Positions 33,426 through 42,831 of a stretch of 47,533 nt of DNA are shown here, in pieces. The notes under the pieces were generated by a model that saw only the letters and a program-made list of their open reading frames with translations, was not told the origin of the DNA and ran no database searches. The position numbers were made by a program, and so were the translations under genes. Each line of letters opens with the position of its first letter. The stretch's first letter is position 1. The stretch is from Chitinophagaceae bacterium (GTDB lineage: Bacteria; Bacteroidota; Bacteroidia; Chitinophagales; Chitinophagaceae): assembly GCA_947447265.1 (NCBI GenBank), contig CANFKC010000041.1:1-47533 (forward strand). The letters are read 5' to 3'.

Positions 33426-33675
33426 TTTGCTTAAAGGTAGTCTATTCATTGCGCAATGCAATTAATGCGGTAATGTTTAGAATAGCAATGTTAAGGTGCA
33501 CTACCCTGTAATTGTTTTGTATGTAGTTTGTTGCTGGGCGATTGGTAGCATTTTTAATACGTAGCTGAGAAGTGCGTTCAGCAATTATTGCTAAACACCC
33601 ACCTTCACCCGATGTCATTCATTTGTAAAAGAATTTTAAAGAACTACTAATCTTAGCGATATTTCATTTTATTTC

Positions 33676-36600
33676 ATGAATTACTTTTACAAGATACTGC
33701 AACACAACTGTATAGCTGTTAGTATGGTAGAAAGTGGTTTGGCCGGGGGAAGTGAATTAATAAGTGGGCTTATACTTATAAGCGACGCTATTGTGGAGTT
33801 TGGACGCATCAATACCTATGGCGACCTTGCTATTGCAGCAAAATCAAAATTATCAGTATTATTTCCTGGCTGTACGGTTAACTTTTATTACAAGGGAAGC
33901 TATAGCGGCAAAAAAATCACGGCGAAAAATTACGGACCTGCCGATAATATTACCAAAAAAAGCTTCCTTTCGGAATTAAATGACCAGGTAAATTTAGCTG
34001 GCACACAAACCATATCTGCCTTAAACAATCTTTCAGTTCCAATAAAGTTGAATGAAGACGAGGTTGCAACAATTGAATTATACTGCCAACATCCTGATTA
34101 CTTCAATGCTACACGACGAGCAATGATAACAACGGTTGCTGCTATATGCGGCAATACGTACGCTAAAATTTTAAAAACTGAAATTGAAGCCTTGCAATAC
34201 AACGAAGATCAACTGAACCTCGTTGCGCAAAATACCTACAACCTTATTGTTAAAACTGATGCAGAAGGCAAAGTAACCTGGGTAAACAGAGCATTTGAGG
34301 CGGCAACCGGCTATTTATTGGCTGACGTAGTAGGAAAAAACCATGAACAGTTGCTGATTGGTAAAAACACCGAACCTGAAAAAATTGAAGAACTCAGGAA
34401 AGCAATAAGAAAAAAATCATCGTTCAACACAAGAATCACTTCCTATTCCCGGAACGGCGATGAATATAAGGTTGCATTGCAAGTGAATCCGATTTTCAGT
34501 GAAACCGGAATGCAAATTGGCCATATTTCTGTAATGCATGACATGACCCGCGAAGAAAAGTACCGGGAAAGCCTGCAAGCTGCAATTTGCCAGATCAAAG
34601 ATGTCTCCACATTTCCTATTGAAAGCCCGAGCCCGATCTTCCGGTTTTCAAAAAAAGAAATGAAACTGATATTTGCTAACCCGGTGGCAAGGAACATTAT
34701 TAATGCCAATAAAAATGAGCCGTCTGTGGTTGCGACCTTGACCGCTTTTCTGAATTTGTGCCAGGATAGAAATGAGAATTTTACTGAGCAAATTCAAATA
34801 AATAATGCTCACTATTCCTGTTCCGTTGTTTACATTAAGAACAAGCACTATTTCAATATTTACGGCACAGATATAACTGAAGTTGTCGAGAAGCAACAGG
34901 AACTTTCCAAAATGAAGGATATGCTCTCTAAGCAAAAGGCATTTTACGAAGAGATATTGGATAATATACCTGTCGACATTGCGGTTTTTAATAAAGAGCA
35001 TAGCTATGTCTATTTAAATAAAGAAGCGATTAATGATGACGAGCTTCGTGCCTGGATGATTGGTAAAGATGATTATGCCTATGCCAAACGTAAAGGTTTA
35101 CCGGAAAAATTTGCCAGTGAAAGGCGGTTCCTGTTTAAGAAACTGGTTGCCGGAGACGAACAACAGATATGGATAGATAAACAGTTATCGAATGACGGGC
35201 AGATAAAATATAAAGAACGGCGTTTTCACTTCTATGGGCAAGGAGAGAATGTGATGGGCTATGCTGTAGATATAACCAGGCTGAAAACCATGCAGGAATT
35301 GCTTGAACATAATTATTCCACGTTATTGGGCTTGCAGACGCGCTACGCCAACATAATTGAAAATACGCACGATATTATTTTCACCATGGATGGCGAAGCT
35401 AACATAACATTTGCCAACCATACATGGTATTCAAAAATGGGCTATAGCGTGGCAGAAACTATGGGTAGTAATGCTTTTATTTACAAAACACCTGAAGCGC
35501 GCGCCTATTGCCTGAAAATATTCAGTCAAATAAAATCAGGTTCGGAAACATTTGACGTTGCTTTTGACCTTGTTGCTGCAGATGGAAGGATACTGGAATG
35601 CGAAGGCACGTTCAATACCACTTTTGAAGGTGACAAGCTTGTCGAAATAAGGCAATACTTGCGCGACGTTACAGAAATCAACAAGGGAAAAAAAGCTCAG
35701 CAAAGGCAACGCGAAAAATTATTGTTGCAAAACCAAACACTGGCGCGGCTATCGTCAAAAGATTTTTCGGAGTTTGAGACCTTTGATGAGGCATTGAAAT
35801 ACATAACGAATGCTACTGCAAAAAGCCTTGGAGTTGCAAGAATATGTGCCTGGCAATATTCCGGGAATAGCATTCGGCTGAGTGCATTTTCAGAATGTGC
35901 TGCAGGAAAGAGTGAGGAAACCCGGGAGTTTTTTGAAAAAGATTTTCCTACTTTTTTCAAAAAACTAAGAACACAACTTTCAGTTTCGGTAGCTGACATC
36001 TTTACAAAAGAAATAACCAAAGAATTTGCGGCCTCCTATTTCAAGGAAAACAAGATTGCGTCTATTTTATTCATCCCGATAAAATCCAACAATATCCTGT
36101 CGGGAGTCTTATCATGCGAATATGCTGAGGGTGGAGTACAGTGGAGTATTGAAGACAAAGCCTTTGCTAAATCGATCGCCAACATTGTCTCCCTTACCGG
36201 GGAAGCTATGAAACGCAGAGCTGCCGAAAAAACGTTCGAAATACTGTTCAATAAGTCAAACGACCCTACCCTGATTATAGATGAACATTTAAGACTAGCT
36301 GACTGCAATGAATCTGCGCTGAAAATAATTGGCGCTGCTGACAAGCTGGAATTACTAAATAAAAACATTGTCGACATATCTCCGGAATATCAGCCAGACG
36401 GACAGTCTTCAACTGAAAAAGTGCAAAAGATATTGGAAAGGGCGCATGCTAAAGGGCATTACCAATTTGAATGGATACACAAACGAGCGGACGGGCAAAT
36501 GCTTCCTGTGGAGGCTATGCTGACGCCGATTATACTGAATGAACAGCAATTCTACTATACCGTATGGCGCGACATTTCGCATAGAAAGAAAACGGAAAGC

Positions 36601-37347
36601 GACTTACTGCTCAAGAACAACCTGCTTCTTAATCAGAATAAAGAGCTTCAGCAGTTTGCCTACATAGCGTCTCACGACCTGCAAGAGCCTATTAAAACAA
36701 TGATACAGTGTTCTGAACTGTTATTGGGCAATTTAAGAGTTAGCGCACAAAGCCAGGAAATAAAGTTTGTTGAGTTTATGTCTAAGTCGTCGCACAGGAT
36801 GGAGGCTCTGGTTACGGCACTTTTGGAATATTCACGAATTGGGAATCATCGTCAACTCATACGTATAGATTGCAACACTTTGTTAACCGACGTAATAAAT
36901 GATATTGCACAGTCGGTGGAACGAGCAAAAGCAACAATAAATATTGCTACTCTTCCCGAAATAACCGGCTACCCGACCGAACTCAGACAATTATTTCAGA
37001 ACCTGATAAGCAATGCCTTAAAATTCGTACCTCCTGGCAGACTACCGGAAATAACTATTTCCGGGCAAGACATCGGTGAATTCTGGCAGTTTACAGTTAA
37101 GGACAATGGCATAGGTATAGAAGAAAAGAACTTTGAAAAAATATTCTCACTTTTCAAACGGTTACATAACCGCAGCGAGTTTGATGGAATGGGTATTGGC
37201 CTTGCACACTGTAAAAAAATAGTACAACTGCATAATGGCGATATTACCATTGTGTCAGAACCTGGGATAAGCAGCACTTTCTGCTTTACAATAAATAAAA
37301 ATATAATCAATGAGAACAACTTTGAATCGGTTATTACTGGTAGATGA
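33676..37347 (+). CDS. Multi-PAS/GAF sensor histidine kinase
   Basis: This 1223-residue soluble kinase contains: GAF-like (about 30-170), PAS (180-295), PAS-like (305-410), a PAS with the motif MIGKDDYAYAKRKG (425-540), PAS (555-670), GAF (695-845) and PAS (852-970). HisKA follows with phospho-acceptor His 1000 in FAYIASHDLQEP, then HATPase with NLISNALKF and DNGIGIEEKNFEKIFSLFKRLH...GMGIGLAHCKKIV. The SHDLQEP H-box is the type paired with small Rcp-like regulators. No membrane segment is seen. The next gene overlaps it by 38 bases. Confidence 0.92.
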   Translation: MNYFYKILQHNCIAVSMVESGLAGGSELISGLILISDAIVEFGRINTYGDLAIAAKSKLSVLFPGCTVNFYYKGSYSGKKITAKNYGPADNITKKSFLSELNDQVNLAGTQTISALNNLSVPIKLNEDEVATIELYCQHPDYFNATRRAMITTVAAICGNTYAKILKTEIEALQYNEDQLNLVAQNTYNLIVKTDAEGKVTWVNRAFEAATGYLLADVVGKNHEQLLIGKNTEPEKIEELRKAIRKKSSFNTRITSYSRNGDEYKVALQVNPIFSETGMQIGHISVMHDMTREEKYRESLQAAICQIKDVSTFPIESPSPIFRFSKKEMKLIFANPVARNIINANKNEPSVVATLTAFLNLCQDRNENFTEQIQINNAHYSCSVVYIKNKHYFNIYGTDITEVVEKQQELSKMKDMLSKQKAFYEEILDNIPVDIAVFNKEHSYVYLNKEAINDDELRAWMIGKDDYAYAKRKGLPEKFASERRFLFKKLVAGDEQQIWIDKQLSNDGQIKYKERRFHFYGQGENVMGYAVDITRLKTMQELLEHNYSTLLGLQTRYANIIENTHDIIFTMDGEANITFANHTWYSKMGYSVAETMGSNAFIYKTPEARAYCLKIFSQIKSGSETFDVAFDLVAADGRILECEGTFNTTFEGDKLVEIRQYLRDVTEINKGKKAQQRQREKLLLQNQTLARLSSKDFSEFETFDEALKYITNATAKSLGVARICAWQYSGNSIRLSAFSECAAGKSEETREFFEKDFPTFFKKLRTQLSVSVADIFTKEITKEFAASYFKENKIASILFIPIKSNNILSGVLSCEYAEGGVQWSIEDKAFAKSIANIVSLTGEAMKRRAAEKTFEILFNKSNDPTLIIDEHLRLADCNESALKIIGAADKLELLNKNIVDISPEYQPDGQSSTEKVQKILERAHAKGHYQFEWIHKRADGQMLPVEAMLTPIILNEQQFYYTVWRDISHRKKTESDLLLKNNLLLNQNKELQQFAYIASHDLQEPIKTMIQCSELLLGNLRVSAQSQEIKFVEFMSKSSHRMEALVTALLEYSRIGNHRQLIRIDCNTLLTDVINDIAQSVERAKATINIATLPEITGYPTELRQLFQNLISNALKFVPPGRLPEITISGQDIGEFWQFTVKDNGIGIEEKNFEKIFSLFKRLHNRSEFDGMGIGLAHCKKIVQLHNGDITIVSEPGISSTFCFTINKNIINENNFESVITGR

Positions 37348-37747
37348 TGACGACGCGACCATTTTTCTAAACACCTACATGGTAGAAATGACTGGCCTCG
37401 TGAGTAATATAGATTCAGCGTCAAGTGGACAAAAGGCACTCGATTACCTTGCTGCGCAAGAGAGCGCCGGTGCAACAGGCCCTGACTTGATTTTCCTTGA
37501 CCTGAATATGCCACGCGTAGATGGCTGGGAATTTATGGAAGAATACTGCAGCTTCAGTGATGCATTCAAGGCAGGCAGGGTAATCATTATATTGTCAGCT
37601 TCCCCTAACCCGGATGACCGGTTGAGGGCAGCAAAAACACCGTATGTAAATGAATTTATGAACAAGCCGCTTACTGTAGAAAATATACAAATAGTAATCA
37701 AAAAATACTTCGGTATAGAACAACGAAGCGAGCTTATTAGTAAATAA
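37310..37747 (+). CDS. Single-domain response regulator (Rcp-like)
   Basis: This 145-residue receiver domain has the acidic pair in LLLVDDDDATIFLN, phospho-acceptor Asp 64 in PDLIFLDLNMPRVDGWEF, the switch Ser in IIILSASPNPDD and the conserved Lys in EFMNKPLT. It has no output domain. The ATG at 37310 lies inside the kinase gene (38-base overlap), so production is coupled, and the kinase is its obvious partner. Rcp-type regulators usually act by phosphotransfer or protein contact; the target is unknown. Confidence 0.93.
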   Translation: MRTTLNRLLLVDDDDATIFLNTYMVEMTGLVSNIDSASSGQKALDYLAAQESAGATGPDLIFLDLNMPRVDGWEFMEEYCSFSDAFKAGRVIIILSASPNPDDRLRAAKTPYVNEFMNKPLTVENIQIVIKKYFGIEQRSELISK

Positions 37748-37839
37748 AAAAATGAACGAACTGAAGTAACGGTCAGTATTCTTAGCTTGGCCGGTAATTG
37801 ACTGTTTTAAAAATGAGGAAGAAACTTACGTCATAGTGC

Positions 37840-37895
37840 GCCCATTTATATTTTTTTATTTTATATTTAAAATAATATAAATATAATGAATTAAG
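37840..37895. repeat. A/T-rich spacer with small palindromes
   Basis: The region is almost pure A/T and includes ATTTTA-TATT-TAAAAT near 37857-37873. It lies between the first two-component pair and the LuxR-type regulator gene and may be part of a promoter or a bent-DNA segment. A weak -7 box TACATTTA lies at 37920-37927. Confidence 0.35.
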
Positions 37896-37963
37896 TTCCT
37901 TGATTCTCTATAAACGCATTACATTTACACTTTAAATAGCACACAAATCACCAATATCCCCAG

Positions 37964-38596
37964 ATGCAATCAATAGCAATACTTGAAGATAATATCGCGC
38001 TCAGGCAGACAATAGAAGAGTACCTGGAATTGTCAGGCAATTATCATGTCGTTTCATCAGTAGGCAGCTTTAATCAATTTTTAGACAGTCCGTCCAGCAT
38101 ACGTCCCGATTTCATCTTGCTCGACATCCACCTTCCAGATGCCCTCGGCACAGATGTTATTGTGAATATAAAGAAGCAGCGACCAGATGCCAATATCATT
38201 ATTATAACCGGCGATACAGATAATAACTTCCTGCTGCGAGCAATGGAAAACGGGGCTACGGCATACCTCTACAAGCCCTTCAATATGACAGACCTGATAA
38301 AAGTACTCGACCAGGTGAACTTAACAGGCAGTTTTCTGGAACCGGAGATACTCACCAAACTACTGGGTCTTATCAACGAGAAAAAAAGGGCCGATAGCAC
38401 GGTTTTCCAGGAAAACCTTACTGCACGTGAAGACGAGATTTTGCTACTCATAAAAAAAGGCCTCACCTATAAAGAGATTGCGGCTACTTTGAAGATATCT
38501 TTTCACACAGTTAATCACCACCTGAAAAATGTGTATCAAAAAACAAACGTAACATCAAAATCAGAATTGATAGCCAAATACTTCACCATTAAATAA
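37964..38596 (+). CDS. LuxR/NarL-type response regulator
   Basis: This 210-residue protein has a receiver domain (about 1-120: IAILEDNIALRQTIEEYLE, phospho-acceptor Asp 54 in FILLDIHLPD, Thr in IIITGDTD, Lys in AYLYKPFN) and a C-terminal LuxR/GerE helix-turn-helix (about 145-205: LTAREDEILLLIKKGLTYKEIAATLKISFHTVNHHLKNVYQKT). It is a DNA-binding output regulator. It lies between two kinase/regulator pairs with no overlap to either (216 bases upstream, 78 downstream). Either kinase could phosphorylate it; this cannot be settled from sequence. Confidence 0.93.
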   Translation: MQSIAILEDNIALRQTIEEYLELSGNYHVVSSVGSFNQFLDSPSSIRPDFILLDIHLPDALGTDVIVNIKKQRPDANIIIITGDTDNNFLLRAMENGATAYLYKPFNMTDLIKVLDQVNLTGSFLEPEILTKLLGLINEKKRADSTVFQENLTAREDEILLLIKKGLTYKEIAATLKISFHTVNHHLKNVYQKTNVTSKSELIAKYFTIK

Positions 38597-38674
38597 TGAG
38601 CGTCTGGCTATTGCTCAGTACCCGCCGAAAAGATAACCGTTTGTTTATAAAATGCAATTCACAAACTAATAGCG

Positions 38675-41600
38675 ATGAATGATAAGGGCACATATTTCAG
38701 TGACAAACAGCTTAGTAAACTGTTCCCTTTCTATTTAAAAATAGGCCGCGGTCTTGAAATTACTGCAATCGGGCCATCACTTGTAAGGCTGTGCCAGGCT
38801 GACATCGCCCAGCCTGTAGGCGACCATTTCAGACTCGTTGCGGACGGAGCTATTAATTGGAGTGCCGTCCATGACGTTATTAATAAGCCAATAATACTGA
38901 TCTGCTTATGGAACAATGCCATACAACTGTCAGGAGAACTGGAAATACTGAATGATGCAGGTGAACTTATTTTTATCGGAGCTCCCATGCTAATGGCAGT
39001 GCCGCCTGAAGTACGGCCGACAGATACAACTGAAGAAATAAAAACGATTCACCCGGGTGGCGCTATCGGTAAGCTGCAAGCCGGCAATGACACCACAAAG
39101 GCCACACCGGTGCAACCTTCTTTACCATTAACTGTATCTGAACAAAATATCAATTGCCTTATTATTACCGATAAATCAGGTGCAATAGAATGGGTAAACA
39201 GTGCTTTTGAAACGAAAACTGGTTACCTGCTGAACGAGATAAAAGGAAAACGCCCGCGTCAGGTTTTATACGGAGAACAATCTGTTTATGTTCCGCTGAA
39301 TTATGTAGACAATAAAATCATAGAGCGCGCACCATTTTCCTTCCAGAACGTTGGGTATACGAAAACCCATGCAGCATTCTGGTTCAGAGCAACCGTGCAC
39401 CCAATCATAAACCGGGAAAATGAAATTAGCGGGCGTTTCAGCATTTTAGAAGATATTTCCGAAATTAAGTCACTCGATATCGAGTTACTGGAAAGCAGAA
39501 AACTATGGCAATTCGCGCTCGAAGAAGCCGGCCACGGGGTATGGGCCTTCGATGTAGTAAAGAGCGAATTCCAGTTTTCACCGCAGTACAGAAAATTGCT
39601 GGGTTATAATGTCGACGAGATATTCACTTCTGCTGACTGGCGTGCAAGAATACATCCCGATGACTTCAGTTACTTTATCCATTCCGTTTTCCCGAGGTTG
39701 AGCCGGAACGCCCCGAAGTTTGAACATGAGCACCGGTTTTTGTGTAAGAACGGAGCCTACCGTTATTTTTTGACCAAGGGCACCGTATCAGAGTGGGGAG
39801 AAGACGGCAAACCACTAAAAACTGTTGGAACACTATCAGATATTGATGAAATAAAACAAAAGGATGAAGCGCTAACATCAACATCGCAAATGCTCTCGCA
39901 GTTGATAAAAAGCCTCAACGAAGGTATAATACTGGAAACGCAATACCGGAAAATAGCGCTGGTTAACCAGCGCTTCTGCACCTTGTTTTCCATACCCATA
40001 GCACCGGATCTGCTGATTGGATATGACTGTTCAGATGCCGCTGAAAACAGTAAGCACCTGTTTAGAAACCCCGATGCGTTTGTAGCCAGAGTTACCGAAA
40101 TACTGGCACTGCGGGAACCAGTGATTGATGAGATGGTGTACATGGCAGATGGCTGCGTATTGCAGCGCGACTACATCCCTGTTTTTAACAATGGGCAATA
40201 CCTGGGCCATTTATGGAAGTATAAAGACGTAACAGACCAGGTGAACGCGGAAAACAAACTGAAGGAACAAAAGGAATACTACCACAAAATACTCAATGAA
40301 ATACCAGCAGACATTTTCATATTAAACACAACTTCCAAATACGAATATCTTAACAAAACAGCAGTAAGAGACGAAGAGACAAGGAATTGGCTGATAGGCA
40401 AGGACGATTATGACTATTGTGCATTAAAAGGCATAAGTACAGATATGGCCGACAAAAGGTACTCCATATTTTCACATGCCCTAAACAGTAAAACTCCCCG
40501 CCAGATGGTAGAGGAGATTAAACGCCCCGACGGGACTCTGAAATACGCACTTAGGATAATGCACCCGCACCTGAACCAACAAGGCAATGTAGAATTGCTT
40601 ATCGGTTATGGCATTGATATAACGGTACAACTAAAAAATGAAAAAGCTGTAATAGCACAAGAAAAGAGGATACGAAACTTACTGGAAATAATTAACGACG
40701 GAGTGTTCAGGTGCAGCGATGACGGAGCGGTAAGCCTTTACAATAGGTCGTTCCTTAAAATAATGGGAATAGGCGGCGAGAAGCCGGACAAGATCAATTT
40801 CTATGCGTTCCTCTCTGAACACGACCTTACAAGCATCAAAGAAAAAATTGCGTTGCTATACCAGACCCTTACCAGTCAGTCCGGCATGTTCAGGCTGGTA
40901 AATGGCGACGGTGTTGAAAAGTATGTTGATTATTCATTTTCGCTGCCTTTAGGTGCGGAAGATGTGGCTTTCGAAGGCCGCCTTTCAGATATAACTGAGG
41001 TTATCAATAAAGAAAAAAACCTGAACGCTATTATTGAAAAAGAAAAAGAACTTAACAATACCAGGTCGAGATTCATCCGCATTACGTCGCATGAACTGAG
41101 GACACCACTTTCGGTAATACATGCCAATTCAGAAATATTGAGCATGATACTTGATAAGGATAGTACGAACACAAAGACAATCAGCCCTGAAAAAATACTG
41201 GCGCGCATAAATAAAGAATCGCTTTTTATGACGGAGATACTTAACCAACTGATGATGGTGAGCCGCATAGAAACGGGCAAAATAGAACTGATAACCGAAA
41301 CTGAAAACGTTTCCCGGTTTCTGGCTGATATTAATAACGACCTGTACAGCCCCTATAGTGATGGCAGGGAACTTACAATGGAGTGCCCCGAAACGATACC
41401 TGACTGGGATTTTGATAAGAAATTAATGCGCCAAGCAATTGTTAACCTGCTGAATAACGCATTTAAATACTCGCCGGGCAGAAAGGCCCCTGTACTCCGG
41501 GCAAGCAGCGATGATAATTTGCTCACATTTGAAATTGAAGACTATGGTATTGGCATACCAAATGAAGACATTGCGGAACTCTTCAACTCTTTTTACAGGG

Positions 41601-41761
41601 CATCAAATGTTGGCGTAATACAAGGCACAGGGCTCGGCCTTATGGTTGTTGATTATGCAGTAAAAAAACACAATGGCACAATAAAATTATCAAGTAAACT
41701 CAACGAGGGAACTACATTCACTATCTCACTACCTAAACACCACGAAATTGAAAAAGGATAA
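38675..41761 (+). CDS. Sensor histidine kinase with N-terminal HNOBA-like domain and five PAS domains
   Basis: In this 1028-residue protein, residues 12-112 (LFPFYLKIGRGLEITAIGPS, then LICLWNNAIQLSGELEIL, GELIFIGAPML) match the HNOBA domain, which accompanies haem-NO-binding (H-NOX) sensors. PAS domains follow at about 160-265, 275-395 (PAS_3 type), 405-525, 535-655 (with WLIGKDDYDYCALKG) and 665-785. HisKA comes next (His 806 in ITSHELRTPLSV), then HATPase (LLNNAFKYSPG; DYGIGIPNEDIAELFNSFYR; GTGLGLMVV). No membrane helix is seen and no H-NOX gene is nearby. The 3' end overlaps the next regulator gene by 14 bases. Confidence 0.9.
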   Translation: MNDKGTYFSDKQLSKLFPFYLKIGRGLEITAIGPSLVRLCQADIAQPVGDHFRLVADGAINWSAVHDVINKPIILICLWNNAIQLSGELEILNDAGELIFIGAPMLMAVPPEVRPTDTTEEIKTIHPGGAIGKLQAGNDTTKATPVQPSLPLTVSEQNINCLIITDKSGAIEWVNSAFETKTGYLLNEIKGKRPRQVLYGEQSVYVPLNYVDNKIIERAPFSFQNVGYTKTHAAFWFRATVHPIINRENEISGRFSILEDISEIKSLDIELLESRKLWQFALEEAGHGVWAFDVVKSEFQFSPQYRKLLGYNVDEIFTSADWRARIHPDDFSYFIHSVFPRLSRNAPKFEHEHRFLCKNGAYRYFLTKGTVSEWGEDGKPLKTVGTLSDIDEIKQKDEALTSTSQMLSQLIKSLNEGIILETQYRKIALVNQRFCTLFSIPIAPDLLIGYDCSDAAENSKHLFRNPDAFVARVTEILALREPVIDEMVYMADGCVLQRDYIPVFNNGQYLGHLWKYKDVTDQVNAENKLKEQKEYYHKILNEIPADIFILNTTSKYEYLNKTAVRDEETRNWLIGKDDYDYCALKGISTDMADKRYSIFSHALNSKTPRQMVEEIKRPDGTLKYALRIMHPHLNQQGNVELLIGYGIDITVQLKNEKAVIAQEKRIRNLLEIINDGVFRCSDDGAVSLYNRSFLKIMGIGGEKPDKINFYAFLSEHDLTSIKEKIALLYQTLTSQSGMFRLVNGDGVEKYVDYSFSLPLGAEDVAFEGRLSDITEVINKEKNLNAIIEKEKELNNTRSRFIRITSHELRTPLSVIHANSEILSMILDKDSTNTKTISPEKILARINKESLFMTEILNQLMMVSRIETGKIELITETENVSRFLADINNDLYSPYSDGRELTMECPETIPDWDFDKKLMRQAIVNLLNNAFKYSPGRKAPVLRASSDDNLLTFEIEDYGIGIPNEDIAELFNSFYRASNVGVIQGTGLGLMVVDYAVKKHNGTIKLSSKLNEGTTFTISLPKHHEIEKG

Positions 41762-42131
41762 AATTCTGATAATTGAAGATGAAATTGAATTAGGAAATGC
41801 GCTTAAAATTATCCTGGAATTAAAAGGCTTTGACGTGGTTGTTGCCAACCGTGGCAAAGATGGCCTTGATTTTGCAAAGAGCAATTCAATAAGTCTGATA
41901 TTATGTGATGTCCACCTGCCTGACATCAGCGGCTATGATATTCTGAAAGCTATACGCATTGATGAATCAATACAGCATATTCCCCTCATCTTTATGACAG
42001 CCTTCGCCGAAGAGCATGAGATGGAAGAAGTTGGTGCCCCGTGCCTCATAAAACCCTTTACTTCGAGAGACCTGATCGCCACTGTCACTAAACAACTGGA
42101 ATCAAAACAGCCAAGAACTGAACCGGCTTAA
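41748..42131 (+). CDS. Single-domain response regulator (TTG start)
   Basis: This 127-residue receiver domain has ILIIEDEIELGNALKIILE, phospho-acceptor Asp 54 in ILCDVHLPDISGYD, the switch Thr in FMTAFAEEH and Lys in CLIKPFTSRD. No output domain. The only reasonable start is the TTG at 41748, which lies within the kinase gene (14-base overlap) and gives MKKDKILIIEDE. This coupling marks the HNOBA kinase as its partner. It is not closely similar to the other single-domain regulator, so the two pairs did not arise by a recent duplication. Confidence 0.9.
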   Translation: MKKDKILIIEDEIELGNALKIILELKGFDVVVANRGKDGLDFAKSNSISLILCDVHLPDISGYDILKAIRIDESIQHIPLIFMTAFAEEHEMEEVGAPCLIKPFTSRDLIATVTKQLESKQPRTEPA

Positions 42132-42162
42132 GCCAGGATGAGAGAAGATGATTACCTACCTG

Positions 42163-42201
42163 CAAAAACATCGGTACGGATTTTACAATCCGCGCCGATG
42201 T
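42163..42201 (-). terminator. Terminator after the DUF2383 gene
   Basis: ACATCGG..CGGATT pairs with AATCCG..CCGATGT (13 bp, a 2-base internal mismatch, 4-base loop). On the minus strand it is followed by TTTTT. It may also stop transcription from the two-component island. Confidence 0.8.
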
Positions 42202-42221
42202 AGTAAGATTGTAACCTAAAC

Positions 42222-42683
42222 TCACTTCTTGTTTGCCATTGCATTTCGTATTTCTTTCACTTTGTTGTGATCGCCTTGCAAAAGATTATACTGGCTGTTA
42301 ATAAGGGTTTGCTGCGCTACGCTTATTTTCCCAATGTCGTCTTTGAGCACGTCGCGATAGGTGCCTACGGCCACGTCTTCGCCATATTCGCAGGAATTAA
42401 GAACCGCTTCACGATCATTACCGGTAAGGGCCGCCTTAATATCCATCCATGCACGATAGAACTTACCACTGGTCCTTGTTCCTTCTACCGGAGTTCCGCC
42501 AATAAGCGTTAATTCGCTGATGAGTTCAGTCTTGCACTTCTGGCTATTTTGTAAAAACTGAGAAAACAATATTTTAAGATCAGCGTCGCTGGTTTCATCC
42601 AGTGCCTTCCGGTAGCCTTCTATCCTGTCGTTGTTAATTTCGACCAAATTATTTAATACGTCAATGTTCTGTTGGTTTTCCAT
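42222..42683 (-). CDS. DUF2383 four-helix-bundle (ferritin-like) protein
   Basis: From the ATG at 42683 the protein has 153 residues and the all-helical PA2169/DUF2383 pattern: VLNNLVEINNDRIEGYRKALDE, LKILFSQFLQNSQKCKTELISEL, GKFYRAWMDIKAALTGNDREAVLNSCEYGEDVAVGTYRDVL, and a last helix after ISVAQQTLINSQYNLLQGDHNKVKEIR. The family has a ferritin-like four-helix fold; the function is not established. The gene is monocistronic with its own terminator. Confidence 0.85.
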   Translation of the reverse strand: MENQQNIDVLNNLVEINNDRIEGYRKALDETSDADLKILFSQFLQNSQKCKTELISELTLIGGTPVEGTRTSGKFYRAWMDIKAALTGNDREAVLNSCEYGEDVAVGTYRDVLKDDIGKISVAQQTLINSQYNLLQGDHNKVKEIRNAMANKK

Positions 42684-42831
42684 GATGATTTCTGTTTTGG
42701 AATGATGAATTAATTGTGATGGCACAAAGTTGACGATATGTAGCGCTGAGATGTTACAACATGGGTTGAAAAAATTACATTATTTAAACCCGAAGCAATC
42801 ATCCATAGCAATACCGGACTTTCTCTAAAAC

